Part shown: in pieces, positions 10,146 to 20,452 of the stretch | How the letters are laid out: each line of letters begins with the position of its first letter | How positions within the stretch are numbered: position 1 is the stretch's first letter | Source of the DNA: Leishmania mexicana MHOM/GT/2001/U1103 | Taxonomy: Eukaryota; Euglenozoa; Kinetoplastea; Trypanosomatida; Trypanosomatidae | Direction of reading: 5' to 3' | DNA: 64,000 bases | Assembly (NCBI RefSeq): GCF_000234665.1 | Contig: NC_018333.1 | Coordinates: 743,001-807,000 of the forward strand | The notes under the pieces: generated by a model | What the model was told of the DNA's origin: nothing | Database searches by the model: none | The model's input: the letters and a program-made list of their open reading frames with translations, nothing else | Position numbers and translations under genes: made by a program

Positions 10146-11307
10146 CGCTGCGTTCGCGAGCAGTGCTTGGACGTGCTGCTTACAGATGACAGTTTATGCG
10201 AGGAAATGGCGCCCGTGCACCCACGACTTCGTACGGCCGAAAGTAAGGACACGTCTCAACTGGAGAAAAGACGACAGATGATGACCTCAGTTGTGCTGCC
10301 GTGTCTCTGAAGATGCATCTAATAGAAATGGAGAGAGTGAGTGAGTGAGAGAGGAGCCGGTGAAGGCATTAATCACCGACGTGACGCAAGCGAAAACAAA
10401 GAGAACCTAGAACCGTTCGCAAGAAAAAGCACAAAGAGAAGGAGAAATGATGGAGAAGGTGCACGGGAAGCAGAAGCACGAGCAGAGCTGCAAAGGGCTT
10501 TGAAAGAATGATACGGATGCGTATCTGAAAAAAAAGGTGTGCAGGTGTGTGCTCAGGCGTCGGTCCGTTCACAGGAAATAATCCACACGCAGTCTTCGTT
10601 CCCGCGCAGGCGTAGAGAGGATGTTTTCACGAAAAGGTACAGAAAATGTTGATGGGACCACGGCGGAGAAGGATTACCTGACACGCAGACACGGGACAGG
10701 CAGAAGGAGAGAGAAGGAGGTGTTGCGCGCGTGTGTCGCAGCACTATAGGAACGTTTCTATACAGTGGGTGATGGCGGGCATTGAGAGACAGAGATAGGG
10801 CGGATGGTTCGAGAGGGTGACCAGGCGGTGGGGGCCGTGGACAGGAATGGGAGGGGGGAGGTGTTCGTCTCTCGTTTCCCTTCTGCGGCATCGCCTCCGA
10901 ACCGACCTTGCACCTCTTCGCACATGACCGGTCAACCTTCGCCGTCCATCGCGTCTCCACCGTCGAATGGAAAGCGGCAGCACCGCTGCTCTTCGTTCGT
11001 TATCGCACCCTCTTTGGATGCGTCTTCCTTTTTTTTTACTTGGATAATGTTGTTGTTATTTTCCTGTTTGCAAGTATGCCATGTGCGCTTCCCGCCTCCA
11101 TCTCTGCTTTCGGCAGCGTCTGCCGAGGTGAACGGGGGATGGCGTCCCTCACGGTATCCCCGATCGGAGCAGCAACAGGGAACAGCGCAAAAAGAAAACG
11201 AGAGAGAAACAACATCCACCGTGGCCTCACCGCCCACCAAACGCTGTGAAGCGCAAGGGTAGGCACATACCACACCCGCAGAGACTGCGGGCATTTTCAT
11301 TGTCTCA
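10146..11307 (-). other. Intergenic region between WD40 and lipase genes
   Basis: No gene was recognised. It contains GAGT/GAGA-rich tracts near 10330-10350, a pyrimidine-rich minus-strand block around 10660-10860 and a T-run at 11029-11037. Overlapping frames on both strands have no family-like features. Confidence 0.55.
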
Positions 11308-14052
11308 TCATGCGTCTACCGTGGCGTGTTGGAGGACGTGCACGTCTCCGCTGGCCAGCCCTGCCACCAAGAACGGGCGGAGGGGGTGCCAGGCAAGAGA
11401 AGTGACGTACGAGTCGAACCCACGCAACACGTCGAGAGCGACGCCACCGCAGCCGCCGCGAAGGTCGTACATGTAAACCGCGTTATCCTGGCTCGCTACT
11501 GCTACCACGCCGATTCCGGGAGCAACCTCCAGCGCGAGCGATGGAACGCCTGTGTTGGAGTGCTGCGTGAAGAGCTGCACCGGCTTCGCTATCCGCACAT
11601 CCCAAAGTGCCGCCGTGTTGTCGAGCGACGCCGACATGAAGAGATGCGCGGCACCGCTGTCTACATCGGCTCCGGCGTAGCGGCTCGTGCGGCCTGTGGC
11701 GACACGGTAGATACCGCGTGTGTGCATTGTCCCCTCGCGCCAGAGCACCGTGTTCGCCGCCACATCCAGCACCTGCACCTCCTTTTCCGATGTGGCCAGG
11801 AAGACAAGGTTGCTGACGAAGTGGTTCACTGCTGTTGCTGAGGTTATGGAGTGACCAGTGCCGACGGAGAACCTGTACAGAGGGACTTGTGAGAGAACTT
11901 TATCAGGGTCGGAGTTGCTCGACGGCGCTGCTGTCGCCAGCGAAGAGCAGATGCCGCCAACATTACGGCGGAGCTCGAGTGCATCTGCCGCGCACGACAG
12001 TAACAGCTTGTCAAGGTAGAAGAACTGCGCGGACACGATCGGTTTCCCCGGCGCCGGACGCTCCACCTTGGCGCCGCTGCCACCCACGGTGCACTCTGCT
12101 ACTGGTGTGTCCCGTGCCCCGGGTGACCAGAGCCGGAGGCAGCCCTCCGCACCGGCAGAGAGGATGAGAGGATGCTGGCGTGACAGGTTTGCATCGATTG
12201 CGGTGACAGCCGCAGCGTGACCAGCCAAGATGCGTCCAGCAACTCCGTCCGTCCCCCTTGCGCGCGCGATGGGGAAGTGCAGTTGCCTTAATCGACCGTC
12301 AGCACCGGCGGTGAGGAGAGCGTCGCCGGCGGCGGAAAACGCGGTCGCCACGACAGCACGCGTGTGAAGACCCCGCAAGGCGGAGCTCGGGGCCTCCATG
12401 CGTGTCAGCGTTGCACCTCTGGCCCCGAAGATGGAGGCAAAGTCGTACTGGAAGCGAAGCTCATTTATAGACGCCGCTGCCGAGGCTGACACCGCCCCGA
12501 ATGCCTGTGCCTTGCGGTCGCGGGCCGCTGCTGCCTGTGCCTTTCGCTTGCGCTCCTGCTGCACAGACCACGGGGCGTCAGTGTAACCGCTCCCCTTCAC
12601 CGGCTGCCGCCGCCGGGCATCCGACGACAGGAAGGGTCGCTCAGCAAGCCTTGCACTGGGCACGTTGTCTAACCATGCGGCTGGCAGTGGCGTACGTGCG
12701 TGCACAATGTCCTTACTGGTCACAGCCCCCTCCGTCGAGCGCACCTCCAGTGTGTGCTGCGTGTCGACGTCGCGCCGAGAGAAGTAGAGGACACCGTCAA
12801 ACACGTTGGTGTATGCCCAACGGCCATTCGACCCACCTCGCATTGCGACTCCGCTGAGCCCAGACGTCCCTGCCGCAGTAGCAGCTCCTGCCCGCACAAG
12901 CAGCGTTGTCAGGAGCTGCGTGTAGGCGCTCTCCAACTGAAACGTGAATGTGCTGTAATAGACGACGCCGTGCGAGGTGCACACCGTGATAAGATGTGCT
13001 CCGACACAGACATCAAAGATGGTCACCGCCAGGGGCGCCGCAGTAGACGCCGCCGCATCTGGAATTCCGAGGCGATCCCGCGTTGCAACGTGCGACAGGC
13101 CACTGCGACGACGCGAACTGGTGACTGCCGCTTCGTCCGAGGAGCGAATGAGGACGGCAGTGATGGCGTCCCGCACATTCCAGGTGCGTAGTGCTTGCAG
13201 TTTCCGTCCGTTCAGGACTTGCACGGTGCCATTCGAGAGTCCTAGCACCACTAAGCTCTCCCCATAGACGCCGTTGTGGCTACAGGCGAGGGAGGTGACG
13301 CGAGCGGTGCGGCCACATATGTGTCCGTCCACCATCAGCTGCAGTTTCACCGCCATCGGTGACGCATTTGTTGGGCACGCGACGCGCCTGTGGGCGTCCT
13401 CGCTTGCATCCATCACCTCTTCTTCTCTACTGACGCATCGAACGAGTACGAGATGGTTCGCATCGTCTACAACGAGCAGCTGTCGAGCTCCAGTGAAGCA
13501 GGTGACAGAGCACCCTTGCGTTGACGCGCCGAAGTCGGTGCAGTCGAAGCTTTCCAGGTGCGGTCCAGTGCCGTCTTCATCGTAATCCGAGGCGTCACCG
13601 AAAATGTTACTCAACAGCAGGAGAGCCGAATCAGTGCACACGGCCGCTAGAGACGCATCACTGTTGAACACCACACCACGCACATCGCCAATCGTGCAAG
13701 CGACGCGCCTCCTCTCCTCCACCATGATGACGACCTCATCGCGACTCGCTTCGCCAAGTGCGTCGGCGTTGCCCATCCGCAAAAATGTCGGGCTCTGCGT
13801 GTGCTCAATGTGAAGGAGTGCAATGAAGGTCGACGACACCACTGCCATCAGCGACGCATCCGAAGAAACGACCATGCACTCCACGCGGCGGTCCAACTGC
13901 GACACGGCAACCGGGTCTGTCGGCTCCCCTTTGCCTGGACCTGCCCGCCAAGTGTACAGCACACCACTCGCAGACACCCACCACAAAGCGTCGTGCGTGA
14001 TGCAGAGGCTGCTCGGTAGCACCCCATCCGGGTTCACGTCCGCTGACCACAT
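11308..14052 (-). CDS. WD40-repeat protein, possibly WDR27-like
   Basis: The protein is 914 aa and consists largely of WD40-type repeats. Clear units include TAFSAAGDALLTAGADGRLR and ILSAGAEGCLRLWS (roughly residues 555-620), ASLDNTAALWDVRIAKPV and VASQDNAVYMYDLR near the C-terminus, and weaker ones in the first 330 residues. The total is consistent with two beta-propellers joined by a charged linker (QERKRKAQAAAARDRKAQ). Length and two-propeller layout are reminiscent of WDR27, but I could not test this. A scaffold role is expected. The frame can be extended to a GTG at 14064, but the ATG at 14052 is preferred. A pyrimidine tract followed by AG at 14064-14065 would place the spliced leader 11 nt upstream and exclude the GTG. 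Confidence 0.75.
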   Translation of the reverse strand: MWSADVNPDGVLPSSLCITHDALWWVSASGVLYTWRAGPGKGEPTDPVAVSQLDRRVECMVVSSDASLMAVVSSTFIALLHIEHTQSPTFLRMGNADALGEASRDEVVIMVEERRRVACTIGDVRGVVFNSDASLAAVCTDSALLLLSNIFGDASDYDEDGTGPHLESFDCTDFGASTQGCSVTCFTGARQLLVVDDANHLVLVRCVSREEEVMDASEDAHRRVACPTNASPMAVKLQLMVDGHICGRTARVTSLACSHNGVYGESLVVLGLSNGTVQVLNGRKLQALRTWNVRDAITAVLIRSSDEAAVTSSRRRSGLSHVATRDRLGIPDAAASTAAPLAVTIFDVCVGAHLITVCTSHGVVYYSTFTFQLESAYTQLLTTLLVRAGAATAAGTSGLSGVAMRGGSNGRWAYTNVFDGVLYFSRRDVDTQHTLEVRSTEGAVTSKDIVHARTPLPAAWLDNVPSARLAERPFLSSDARRRQPVKGSGYTDAPWSVQQERKRKAQAAAARDRKAQAFGAVSASAAASINELRFQYDFASIFGARGATLTRMEAPSSALRGLHTRAVVATAFSAAGDALLTAGADGRLRQLHFPIARARGTDGVAGRILAGHAAAVTAIDANLSRQHPLILSAGAEGCLRLWSPGARDTPVAECTVGGSGAKVERPAPGKPIVSAQFFYLDKLLLSCAADALELRRNVGGICSSLATAAPSSNSDPDKVLSQVPLYRFSVGTGHSITSATAVNHFVSNLVFLATSEKEVQVLDVAANTVLWREGTMHTRGIYRVATGRTSRYAGADVDSGAAHLFMSASLDNTAALWDVRIAKPVQLFTQHSNTGVPSLALEVAPGIGVVAVASQDNAVYMYDLRGGCGGVALDVLRGFDSYVTSLAWHPLRPFLVAGLASGDVHVLQHATVDA

Positions 14053-14063
14053 CGCGTCCCACA

Positions 14064-14110
14064 CTGCCGTTCAGACGTCGCAGAAGGGGAAAGGAACAAC
14101 AAACAAGTCT
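14064..14110 (-). promoter_or_regulatory. Predicted spliced-leader acceptor for the WD40 gene
   Basis: Read on the minus strand, a T/C-rich tract at about 14076-14108 is followed by the first AG at 14065-14064 with no intervening AG. This leaves an 11-nt 5' UTR before the ATG at 14052. Prediction only. Confidence 0.5.
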
Positions 14111-14809
14111 GTGCGTGTGTGTGCCATCTTGAGCCCACGGTAAGGAAAGTTCCAACAAAGGAAAGCCGCCAAGACGCGGCTCGCGCCGGTGCTCCGGCGT
14201 AACCGCCACAGGCTACCTCCTTCAAAAAAAAGACCGAATAACGAAAGGCTTGTGTGCGGGTAGAGCTGACACTCGGCCGCCGCTGATGACATGACGACAA
14301 ACGTATTTGCCTTTGTATGTGTGCACGCGTCTGATGCTCTGCCGTCGCGAGGTATGTGCGGTGGTCAGTGGAGATGCGACGGGCAGCAGGTAGCGCTTCG
14401 ACCTGCCCTTGAGAGCCAGGGAGAGAACAGTGTATGAGAGAACAACCACAGCGAGAAATAGGCCAAGTCGTAGGAAGGGAGAGGGGGTCCCACGTGCACT
14501 GGTGTTATGGGGTGCACACTGTTGACGAGAACCAAGCCAGAGTCAACGTTGCTGGCGACATGCGCTACACGCGCCAAAGGCGCCCTCGGGAAGAGAGCAT
14601 CGCCCGGCACCAACAGTTACCGCGCTGCTCCATTACCTGGTCATTGTATCGACTTGTGTGTGCTTAATCTTAGCAGACCGAGAAACAGAAAAAAGAGGAT
14701 AGGCACATCCAAGTCCAATCACCGCGTGCGAGCGGGAGGGGGGGGGAGGCGGCGACACCACATTCCGTGTGCCGTCTGCCTTTCACGGTAAGGCGGACGG
14801 TCAACACCT
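14066..14809 (-). other. Intergenic region between the unrecognised gene and the WD40 gene
   Basis: A 0.75-kb spacer with no recognisable gene. The minus strand is T/C-rich near the WD40 start, and a G-run (C-run on the transcript) occurs at 14739-14746. It serves as the 3' UTR of the upstream gene plus the acceptor region of the WD40 gene. Confidence 0.55.
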
Positions 14810-17083
14810 CTACTGGTCCTGCTCCATCTCAGTTTCGAGGAGCTGCACGTGATGCAAGAAAAGCTCGTTCCGGGTTACCTGCTGCATATCTACGGCGGTA
14901 AGCCATGGCGTCACATCCATCTCTTGGTCGCCGGCAAGAGCATCACCGACGCTGCGGTGCGAGTCAGCTGTCCGATTGTCGCCTCCGCGTGCGAGAGGGA
15001 CTGCTGTCCGGCTTGCCAGCTCCTTTTGAAGTACCACCTCCAACTCTGTTAGCTGTGCAAGTAGGCTCTCCGTCTCCTGCGCTGTGGGGGTGCCAACGCC
15101 TCCTGTACCATCTGAGCCATCCTCCGACGTTGAGTCTGAGTCACGTTCACTAGACGAGTTGTCGAGCACGTTGGGTGAAGCAGCTCTGCGTGTCGCTGAG
15201 GGGGGCCCCGCCCAGGATGCGCGCACATCGTCGCGCTGTGCCATGTTCGATGCTGCGTCCGTTTGCTCTCTAGCGGCGTCGCGGAGAGCTTGCCCAAGCC
15301 ACTCAGTCGACGAGCCACGGTAGGAGGATGGAAACGGCGCGAAGAGTCTCCGCTCCAGCTGCTCCAATGCGGCAGCTCGGCAGCGCCGCAGGGGTTCGGC
15401 TGTGTCACCGCTCGCAGCCGGGAGCGCCGACGTCGTCGACGCGACGCCATCCTCTTCTCTGCCTGTGGCACGTGTATCGGCAGCGTCTTTAAGAGAGTAC
15501 ACCTCGGCAGCCTCGCGCTTGGCGTTTCGCATGCGCTCGTGAACCCATTTGCATAGTCCATCTTTACGCAGACTTTGCTCTTCATTCCACATAGGTAGGG
15601 CTACAAGGGGCGCAGCCGCAGAGCCTCTTCGTAGCGCGGCCGTCCAGCGCTCCACCGCCCAGGTCACCTTCATCCCCAGCACCACCTCCTCGCTGGGTGG
15701 GGGAGCTCTGCTCGACACAGCAACTGTGTCGATGCGATGGCCCATGTCGCATGCACGGCGTGTGACATCCGAATGCTGCTGCATGAACGCGAGCATTAGC
15801 TCGGACGGAAGCTCCGACTGACACAGCAGCTGCGTAAAAACGTAGCGGGAAACTGGCGCAAGCGGCGCTCGCACATACCCGCCTCCGGAAAGCAGCAGGT
15901 CGTACTCGCGAAACAGCTCAGTCAGACGCGATGTCTCGTCATGAGCGACACGACATTGCCGCTCCAGCAGGTCTGCCGACGATAGACCTGGCTTCACTGG
16001 CGGCACGAACGCAGTCGGACTAGCCGCTGGGGCAACTAGGCAGGTGGCTCGATCTGCGGAGCTTTGCGCCGCGTCGCAGCTGCCGCCCTCCACCGCGAAG
16101 AGTGGACAGTCGACGGTGTGGTAAAGAAGACAATCGTGCAACACAGCGGACGGCGCACCCCTGAGAAACAGCGCCATCGCGGGTGGCACCACCGCAGTCA
16201 TTCGATGCAATGCGCGGGACTCTATTCGCCCCGCGACCTCCTTGCGAAGGTACGCCCTCACGCTCTGTGAGAGTTTCCTTTCCAGGATGGCGTGCGTTAA
16301 CGCCTTCTCAACTGTTTGGCTCGGGTCACAGCAACTCTCAGGATGGCAGGGCAGCGGGAGGCACCTATTCTCCATCCGCGACAGCTCCAGCATCAGAAAG
16401 GGTTCAACAAGCCCGGTGGCAGCCTCAGAAGGGAGCACGGCCACAATACCCCCCCTCACCCACCAACTGCGACCCTGCAGCGCCCTGGCGTAGTCCCACA
16501 CATTGTGGACGCCCCACCGCGTGAGAAAGTCGTCTTGCGTCGCGGCTGTCGCCTCAATCTCGTCCGCTAACAGCACCAACAGTGCTTCCTCCCGCGTGAG
16601 GTGTTTGAGTTGCCAAGAGGGCTCGTCGGTTTCACCCGCACCTGGGGTCGCCGAAAGCAGTGACGGTGTATGCGCAGGAGCCAACTCGCTACGGCAAACA
16701 CGGCACACCTCCATGTGAGCCGCGATGGCATTTGGCCACGCAACGCACAGTTCCATGAGCAGCATCGCCACGAGGTCGACGTCCTCCTCGTTGCTTCCGA
16801 CGTCAAGGAGCGCCGAGAAGAAGTAGAAGCGCGACGGCGCGGCGGCCGTTGCTCGTTGCGCTGCACCTGCATTTTCCAGGACGCTTATAGGAGCTCCGTC
16901 TACATGAGTTCGACGAAGTGCACGAAACAGCGCATCTCGTGTCCACAGATATCCGCCAGAGGTGGCGTGATAACACGAAGGACTGCGCGCGCGAACGCAC
17001 TGCTGAAGGTGCCACACAGAGGGTGGGTACGTGACTACGCGGCCGTCACCGCTGCAAACCGCCACAAGGACGAAGACCCGCAT
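14810..17083 (-). CDS. Hypothetical protein, family not recognised
   Basis: The protein is 757 aa from the ATG at 17083 (MRVFVLVAVCSGDGRVVTYP). I do not recognise the family. The N-terminal beginning (a short hydrophobic strand, then a turn and TYPP) and the alternating hydrophobic and helical stretches up to about residue 450 look like a folded globular region. A CRVC pair lies near residue 125. The remainder is rich in Ala, Ser and Arg, with an acidic Ser/Asp tract (SERDSDSTSEDGSDG) before a short conserved-looking C-terminal helix. No transmembrane helix or catalytic motif is evident. The open frame extends to 17431, but a long pyrimidine tract (17163-17185 region) followed by the first AG at 17112-17113 predicts splicing just downstream, leaving 28 nt before the chosen ATG. 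The even coding character and good acceptor make a real gene likely. Confidence 0.7.
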   Translation of the reverse strand: MRVFVLVAVCSGDGRVVTYPPSVWHLQQCVRARSPSCYHATSGGYLWTRDALFRALRRTHVDGAPISVLENAGAAQRATAAAPSRFYFFSALLDVGSNEEDVDLVAMLLMELCVAWPNAIAAHMEVCRVCRSELAPAHTPSLLSATPGAGETDEPSWQLKHLTREEALLVLLADEIEATAATQDDFLTRWGVHNVWDYARALQGRSWWVRGGIVAVLPSEAATGLVEPFLMLELSRMENRCLPLPCHPESCCDPSQTVEKALTHAILERKLSQSVRAYLRKEVAGRIESRALHRMTAVVPPAMALFLRGAPSAVLHDCLLYHTVDCPLFAVEGGSCDAAQSSADRATCLVAPAASPTAFVPPVKPGLSSADLLERQCRVAHDETSRLTELFREYDLLLSGGGYVRAPLAPVSRYVFTQLLCQSELPSELMLAFMQQHSDVTRRACDMGHRIDTVAVSSRAPPPSEEVVLGMKVTWAVERWTAALRRGSAAAPLVALPMWNEEQSLRKDGLCKWVHERMRNAKREAAEVYSLKDAADTRATGREEDGVASTTSALPAASGDTAEPLRRCRAAALEQLERRLFAPFPSSYRGSSTEWLGQALRDAAREQTDAASNMAQRDDVRASWAGPPSATRRAASPNVLDNSSSERDSDSTSEDGSDGTGGVGTPTAQETESLLAQLTELEVVLQKELASRTAVPLARGGDNRTADSHRSVGDALAGDQEMDVTPWLTAVDMQQVTRNELFLHHVQLLETEMEQDQ

Positions 17084-17111
17084 TGCCGCGTGGAATAACG
17101 CGTCTTTCAGC

Positions 17112-17185
17112 CTGGATATGGAAACCGTTTGAGGGCATCGCCAGAAAGAGTCGATGCGGTTGAAACGAAACGAAAAAAAAAATAG
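17112..17185 (-). promoter_or_regulatory. Predicted spliced-leader acceptor for the unrecognised gene
   Basis: On the minus strand a run of ten T residues inside a T/C-rich stretch is followed, without any earlier AG, by an AG at 17113-17112. The resulting 5' UTR is 28 nt. This decides the start at 17083 against the longer open frame. Confidence 0.6.
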
Positions 17186-17866
17186 CGTGCGCAAAAGTAC
17201 AGTCGCCAACAGAGGGGTGGTGGTGGTGGTGGTGTGGTGTGTGGGGGGGGTAATGGCAACAAAGAGCGAAGCGCAGTGGAAGCGAGAGGGGGACGTGCAG
17301 TGGGCAGACTCCTCCTCAGTTAACGTGGACCAACGGGGTCCATCTCTCTCCATTGAGCGGTTCACACTCATCATGTCGCATTTCTCGAATGCATATGTTG
17401 TTCCACGCGTATGGGCGCGCAGAGGCGTCATGGCCGCGGGAGACGTTCGATGCTTTCGTTTTTTCCCCGTTTCCTATCTCTTGTGCTCCCCATGAGAGGA
17501 CTCGTGTCAAACGACGTCCCTATCTTTCTTTTTTTGCGTTCTTTTTCTTTTCACTTCCCACTTCCGTGTTTCCCCGGAACAGCAACACGAGGACTTCGAA
17601 ACGTGTCCTGAAGCATCCCCTGTCGCTCTCTCTCTCGCCAACGGCCGATCCGCGCGCTCGGAAAAGCTGATGTACGCAATCAGCATGGCATCTGCAAGTC
17701 CATGTACACGCTGCTGAGTGCGTGTGTGAGGGAAAGAGTCGGGGAAAGATTACGTCTGAAAGGATAACAACAGGTGAAGCAGCAGAAAACTTCAAAACGT
17801 TGTGCCGAAAGACACACGCGCAGCGTATGAAACTCATGGCGCTTCACAGATCCAGCTCACGAGGCT

Positions 17867-17907
17867 GTCCAGCTGGACGCGAGACACAAGTTCACTTTTT
17901 GTGTCTC
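17867..17907. repeat. Palindrome and inverted repeat abutting a SIDER-like copy
   Basis: Positions 17867-17878 form a perfect 12-nt palindrome (GTCCAGCTGGAC). Positions 17881-17889 and 17899-17907 are perfect 9-nt inverted arms (GAGACACAA / TTGTGTCTC) around a 9-nt spacer. Both sit within 50 nt of the end of the SIDER-like copy and could fold as stem-loops in the ligase 3' UTR. Confidence 0.7.
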
Positions 17908-17913
17908 ACCCTG

Positions 17914-18087
17914 TCCATTATGCCACAGCTCATGGCTTGGGCACAACTCTCTACTACGTCTCTCTCACGCGACACATGCGCCTGGTCCAAAGCAGCGCTA
18001 GACACACGCAAAGCACAGCAATGCGGCGACGCAGGCACCAACGAGAACGGCCCCGGTGTCAAACTCCACCCAGCACACGCGCCTCAG
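17914..18087 (-). mobile_element. Truncated SIDER-like retroposon copy (copy A)
   Basis: This 174-bp segment matches the first part (in plus coordinates) of the copy at 33857, including its terminal segment from TCCATTATGCC onward. It then breaks off after CGCCTCAG, before the CA tract seen in the others. The strand assigned is that on which it resembles Leishmania SIDER2-type elements, a resemblance recognised by eye only. It lies in the 3' UTR side of the RBR ligase gene. Confidence 0.7.
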
Positions 18088-18895
18088 GCCCCCACCCTGA
18101 CGCAACACCCGGCACCCTTCTCTACTTCTCATTCCTTTCTTCTGTTTCAACTTACTTCGTCGCCTTCCCATGCACTGCCGTGGGCTGCACTCTCCATCTC
18201 CATGTGGCACCACAGCAAGGCATGTGATTCACGAGTATCGTCTGTCAGGACAGACTTTCACGACTAGAGCGACCGTGGACCGTACTCGCCTTTTCCGGGC
18301 TAATACAGTGCTCACAGTGAGGTGTTTTGTGCGTGTGTGTGTGTGGTGACGCACAACGACGACGGTGAGTTGGTGAGGTTAGCCCGGAGAGGGAGGAAGA
18401 GGGACGACTGCTTGAGCAGGCGTGATAAAATAAATTGCAGACAAAGGCAGCGACGCCCAGCGAGGCAGGAGAGGGGAAAAAAAAAACAACGCCGAAGAGG
18501 GCATCCCAAACGATGCGGAGAGCGACAGAGCGGGCGGTACATGGGAGTGAAGTGTGTACCACAACGCCTACCAGAGTCCTCACGAAGATCGCTCCAGTGT
18601 CGGCAAGTGAGAGAGCGACTGGTGTGTGTATGTGTGTGTATGCATGGAGGGGTTGGGTTCTGCTGACATCATCAACTACCTGCAAAAATGGCCGCTCACC
18701 ACAAGGGGTACAGAACCTCCAGTGAACGAGCGTAAGCAGCAGAGACGGCACCTTCAGCACTGGCATCCCAAGGTCCAGCAAAACAAAATGAGAATCAAGG
18801 GGGGCACGAAAAAAAACTCTGCTTGCCCGTCCCTCTTCACACCTCTCTCCCCGTTTCCTGTACTGCTGCCAACAGCACTGACTGGTAGGAACACG

Positions 18896-20452
18896 CTAGA
18901 CATCGCACAGCGCCTTCATCCATGCCACCAGCACATCAGCCGCATCGAAAAAGGCGCCCAGCTGTGATCTCGTAGTGGTGAACAATTTTATGAGGGAGCC
19001 GGACATGGCCTCCGTAGCTTCCTCCAGCTTCCCCACGCGATGCGCCATTAGCTGCCTTTCACTGCCGTTCTCGCGAAGATAAAACATCGCCACGTACGAA
19101 TGGGCGAGAATATCACGCGCCGTGAATAGTGTGTCGGTGACGCGCGAAACTACCTCCGATGTGGCGCATGTGAGGTCCACTAAGGGCACGTCCTCCTGCT
19201 GCAAGGCTCCGCTTGCCACTCCCGGGCCCCGATTCTCATCGATCTGCCTCTGCGCCTTGATCAGTCGCTCTCGCATCGTCGGGTTGTGCACCATCGTTCG
19301 GAGCAGTTTCTCATCGCGCTCGGCGCTGTCGAGGTGAAGTGTGTACCGTTCGTAGTGGTACGTGAACCTCCTGGAGGCGTCCACGGCCTCTTCGGAGGCC
19401 GCAGCCCCATGGTGTTCCACATTGCGGCACGAGTAGTAGTCTCCGCTATGCTGCTTCCAGGGGCCTAGGCACATCCAGCAGAACTCATGCCCGCACTTGC
19501 ACGTCATATGGTTGCAGCCACCGCTCTTTTCAATCGTCTTCTTACACCCCGGGCACTGCTTTGTGCGACTGAGAATGTAGGCGAGGTTTGCACCTTCTTT
19601 GGAGCAGTAGCTCTTCCACTGCCGTATGTTCTCGCACGTGGCTGGTCGATGCGGCTCATAGCTGCACCGCAAGCAGTACGACCTGTTGCACAGGAGACAC
19701 CGAACCCCCTGTCCCTGCAGGGGTGGAACGGGGGCGTAAATCACGGCGGCGCAGCCTTGCGGGTTTGGGCACCAATGCAGCGTGGGGCAAGTTTCTACAA
19801 AACTTGTCAGGTATTTGCGCTGTATCTGCTTCAGAATGTTTTTGCTCACCTCATTTTGTGCTTCGTCGTCGCACTCGGAGAAGAGCTCGCACATGACGGA
19901 TAGCCCAACGACTTGGCAGCAGCCTTGCTCCGGGCAGTGGGTGCCGATGAGGTTCTCGAGTATGCGGGACTTGATGTGGTCCCGCCAGCACTCAAGGCAG
20001 AAATAATGCTGGCACGTCGAGAGACACGCCACCTTCTGTGGATTATATTCCATGGCACAGATCCCACACACGATGGGACCGCCAGCGTCACCGAGGAGAA
20101 GCGTCGCTTCATGCAAGGACGCCTCCTCCGTGATTCCGAGGTCGCTTAGCACAGCAGTAGAATTTTCAAAGTAGCGTTCCACTGCGACGTCTCGCGACCA
20201 GCGATAACGGCACAGTAGTAGCGTCGCTGCACTCGGCGACAGACAGGTCAGGTTCACTACCTCTCGTACCACGGCGCCTTGCATCGCCAGCACCTCCGAC
20301 ATGTCCATTGTGTGCTCCTCGCACTGCTCATATTTCTGCTCTGCCGCTATGCTGGCAGACGGCACCACTGCCGCTGCTGGCTCCTGCTCCTCATAGGCAT
20401 ATTCATCCTCGTCCTCGCCGTAGTACTCAGTGCCGTACCCAGGATCATACAT
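18896..20452 (-). CDS. RBR-type E3 ubiquitin ligase, Ariadne subfamily
   Basis: The protein is 518 aa. An acidic N-terminus (GEDEDEYAYEEQE) and a UBA-like helical region precede RING1 (Cys129, Cys132, Cys147, His149, Cys152, Cys155, Cys173, Cys178), an IBR domain (about 222-267) and RING2 (CPGC at 300-303). RING2 contains the Ariadne hallmark GGCNHM, where Cys313 is the predicted catalytic cysteine that receives ubiquitin from the E2 before passing it to substrate. The following helical region with RFTYHYERYTLHLDSA matches an Ariadne domain, the autoinhibitory part in HHARI. Length and order agree with the ARIH1/ARI family. The frame can be opened to a GTG at 20551; the first ATG is at 20452 and is used here. 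A SIDER-like fragment lies about 0.8 kb past the stop. Confidence 0.9.
   Translation of the reverse strand: MYDPGYGTEYYGEDEDEYAYEEQEPAAAVVPSASIAAEQKYEQCEEHTMDMSEVLAMQGAVVREVVNLTCLSPSAATLLLCRYRWSRDVAVERYFENSTAVLSDLGITEEASLHEATLLLGDAGGPIVCGICAMEYNPQKVACLSTCQHYFCLECWRDHIKSRILENLIGTHCPEQGCCQVVGLSVMCELFSECDDEAQNEVSKNILKQIQRKYLTSFVETCPTLHWCPNPQGCAAVIYAPVPPLQGQGVRCLLCNRSYCLRCSYEPHRPATCENIRQWKSYCSKEGANLAYILSRTKQCPGCKKTIEKSGGCNHMTCKCGHEFCWMCLGPWKQHSGDYYSCRNVEHHGAAASEEAVDASRRFTYHYERYTLHLDSAERDEKLLRTMVHNPTMRERLIKAQRQIDENRGPGVASGALQQEDVPLVDLTCATSEVVSRVTDTLFTARDILAHSYVAMFYLRENGSERQLMAHRVGKLEEATEAMSGSLIKLFTTTRSQLGAFFDAADVLVAWMKALCDV

Larger units (their letters stand above)
17084..18895 (-). other. Intergenic region downstream of the RBR ligase gene
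   Basis: This 1.8-kb spacer carries the truncated SIDER-like copy at 17914-18087 and two inverted repeats just beside it. A (GT)n stretch occurs near 18333-18345. No credible gene was found. It should be mostly 3' UTR of the RBR ligase, whose stop is at 18896. Confidence 0.6.

Noticed and set aside
14053..14064. GTG start extending the WD40 protein by four residues
   Set aside because: The codon overlaps the predicted splice-acceptor AG and would be removed from the mRNA.
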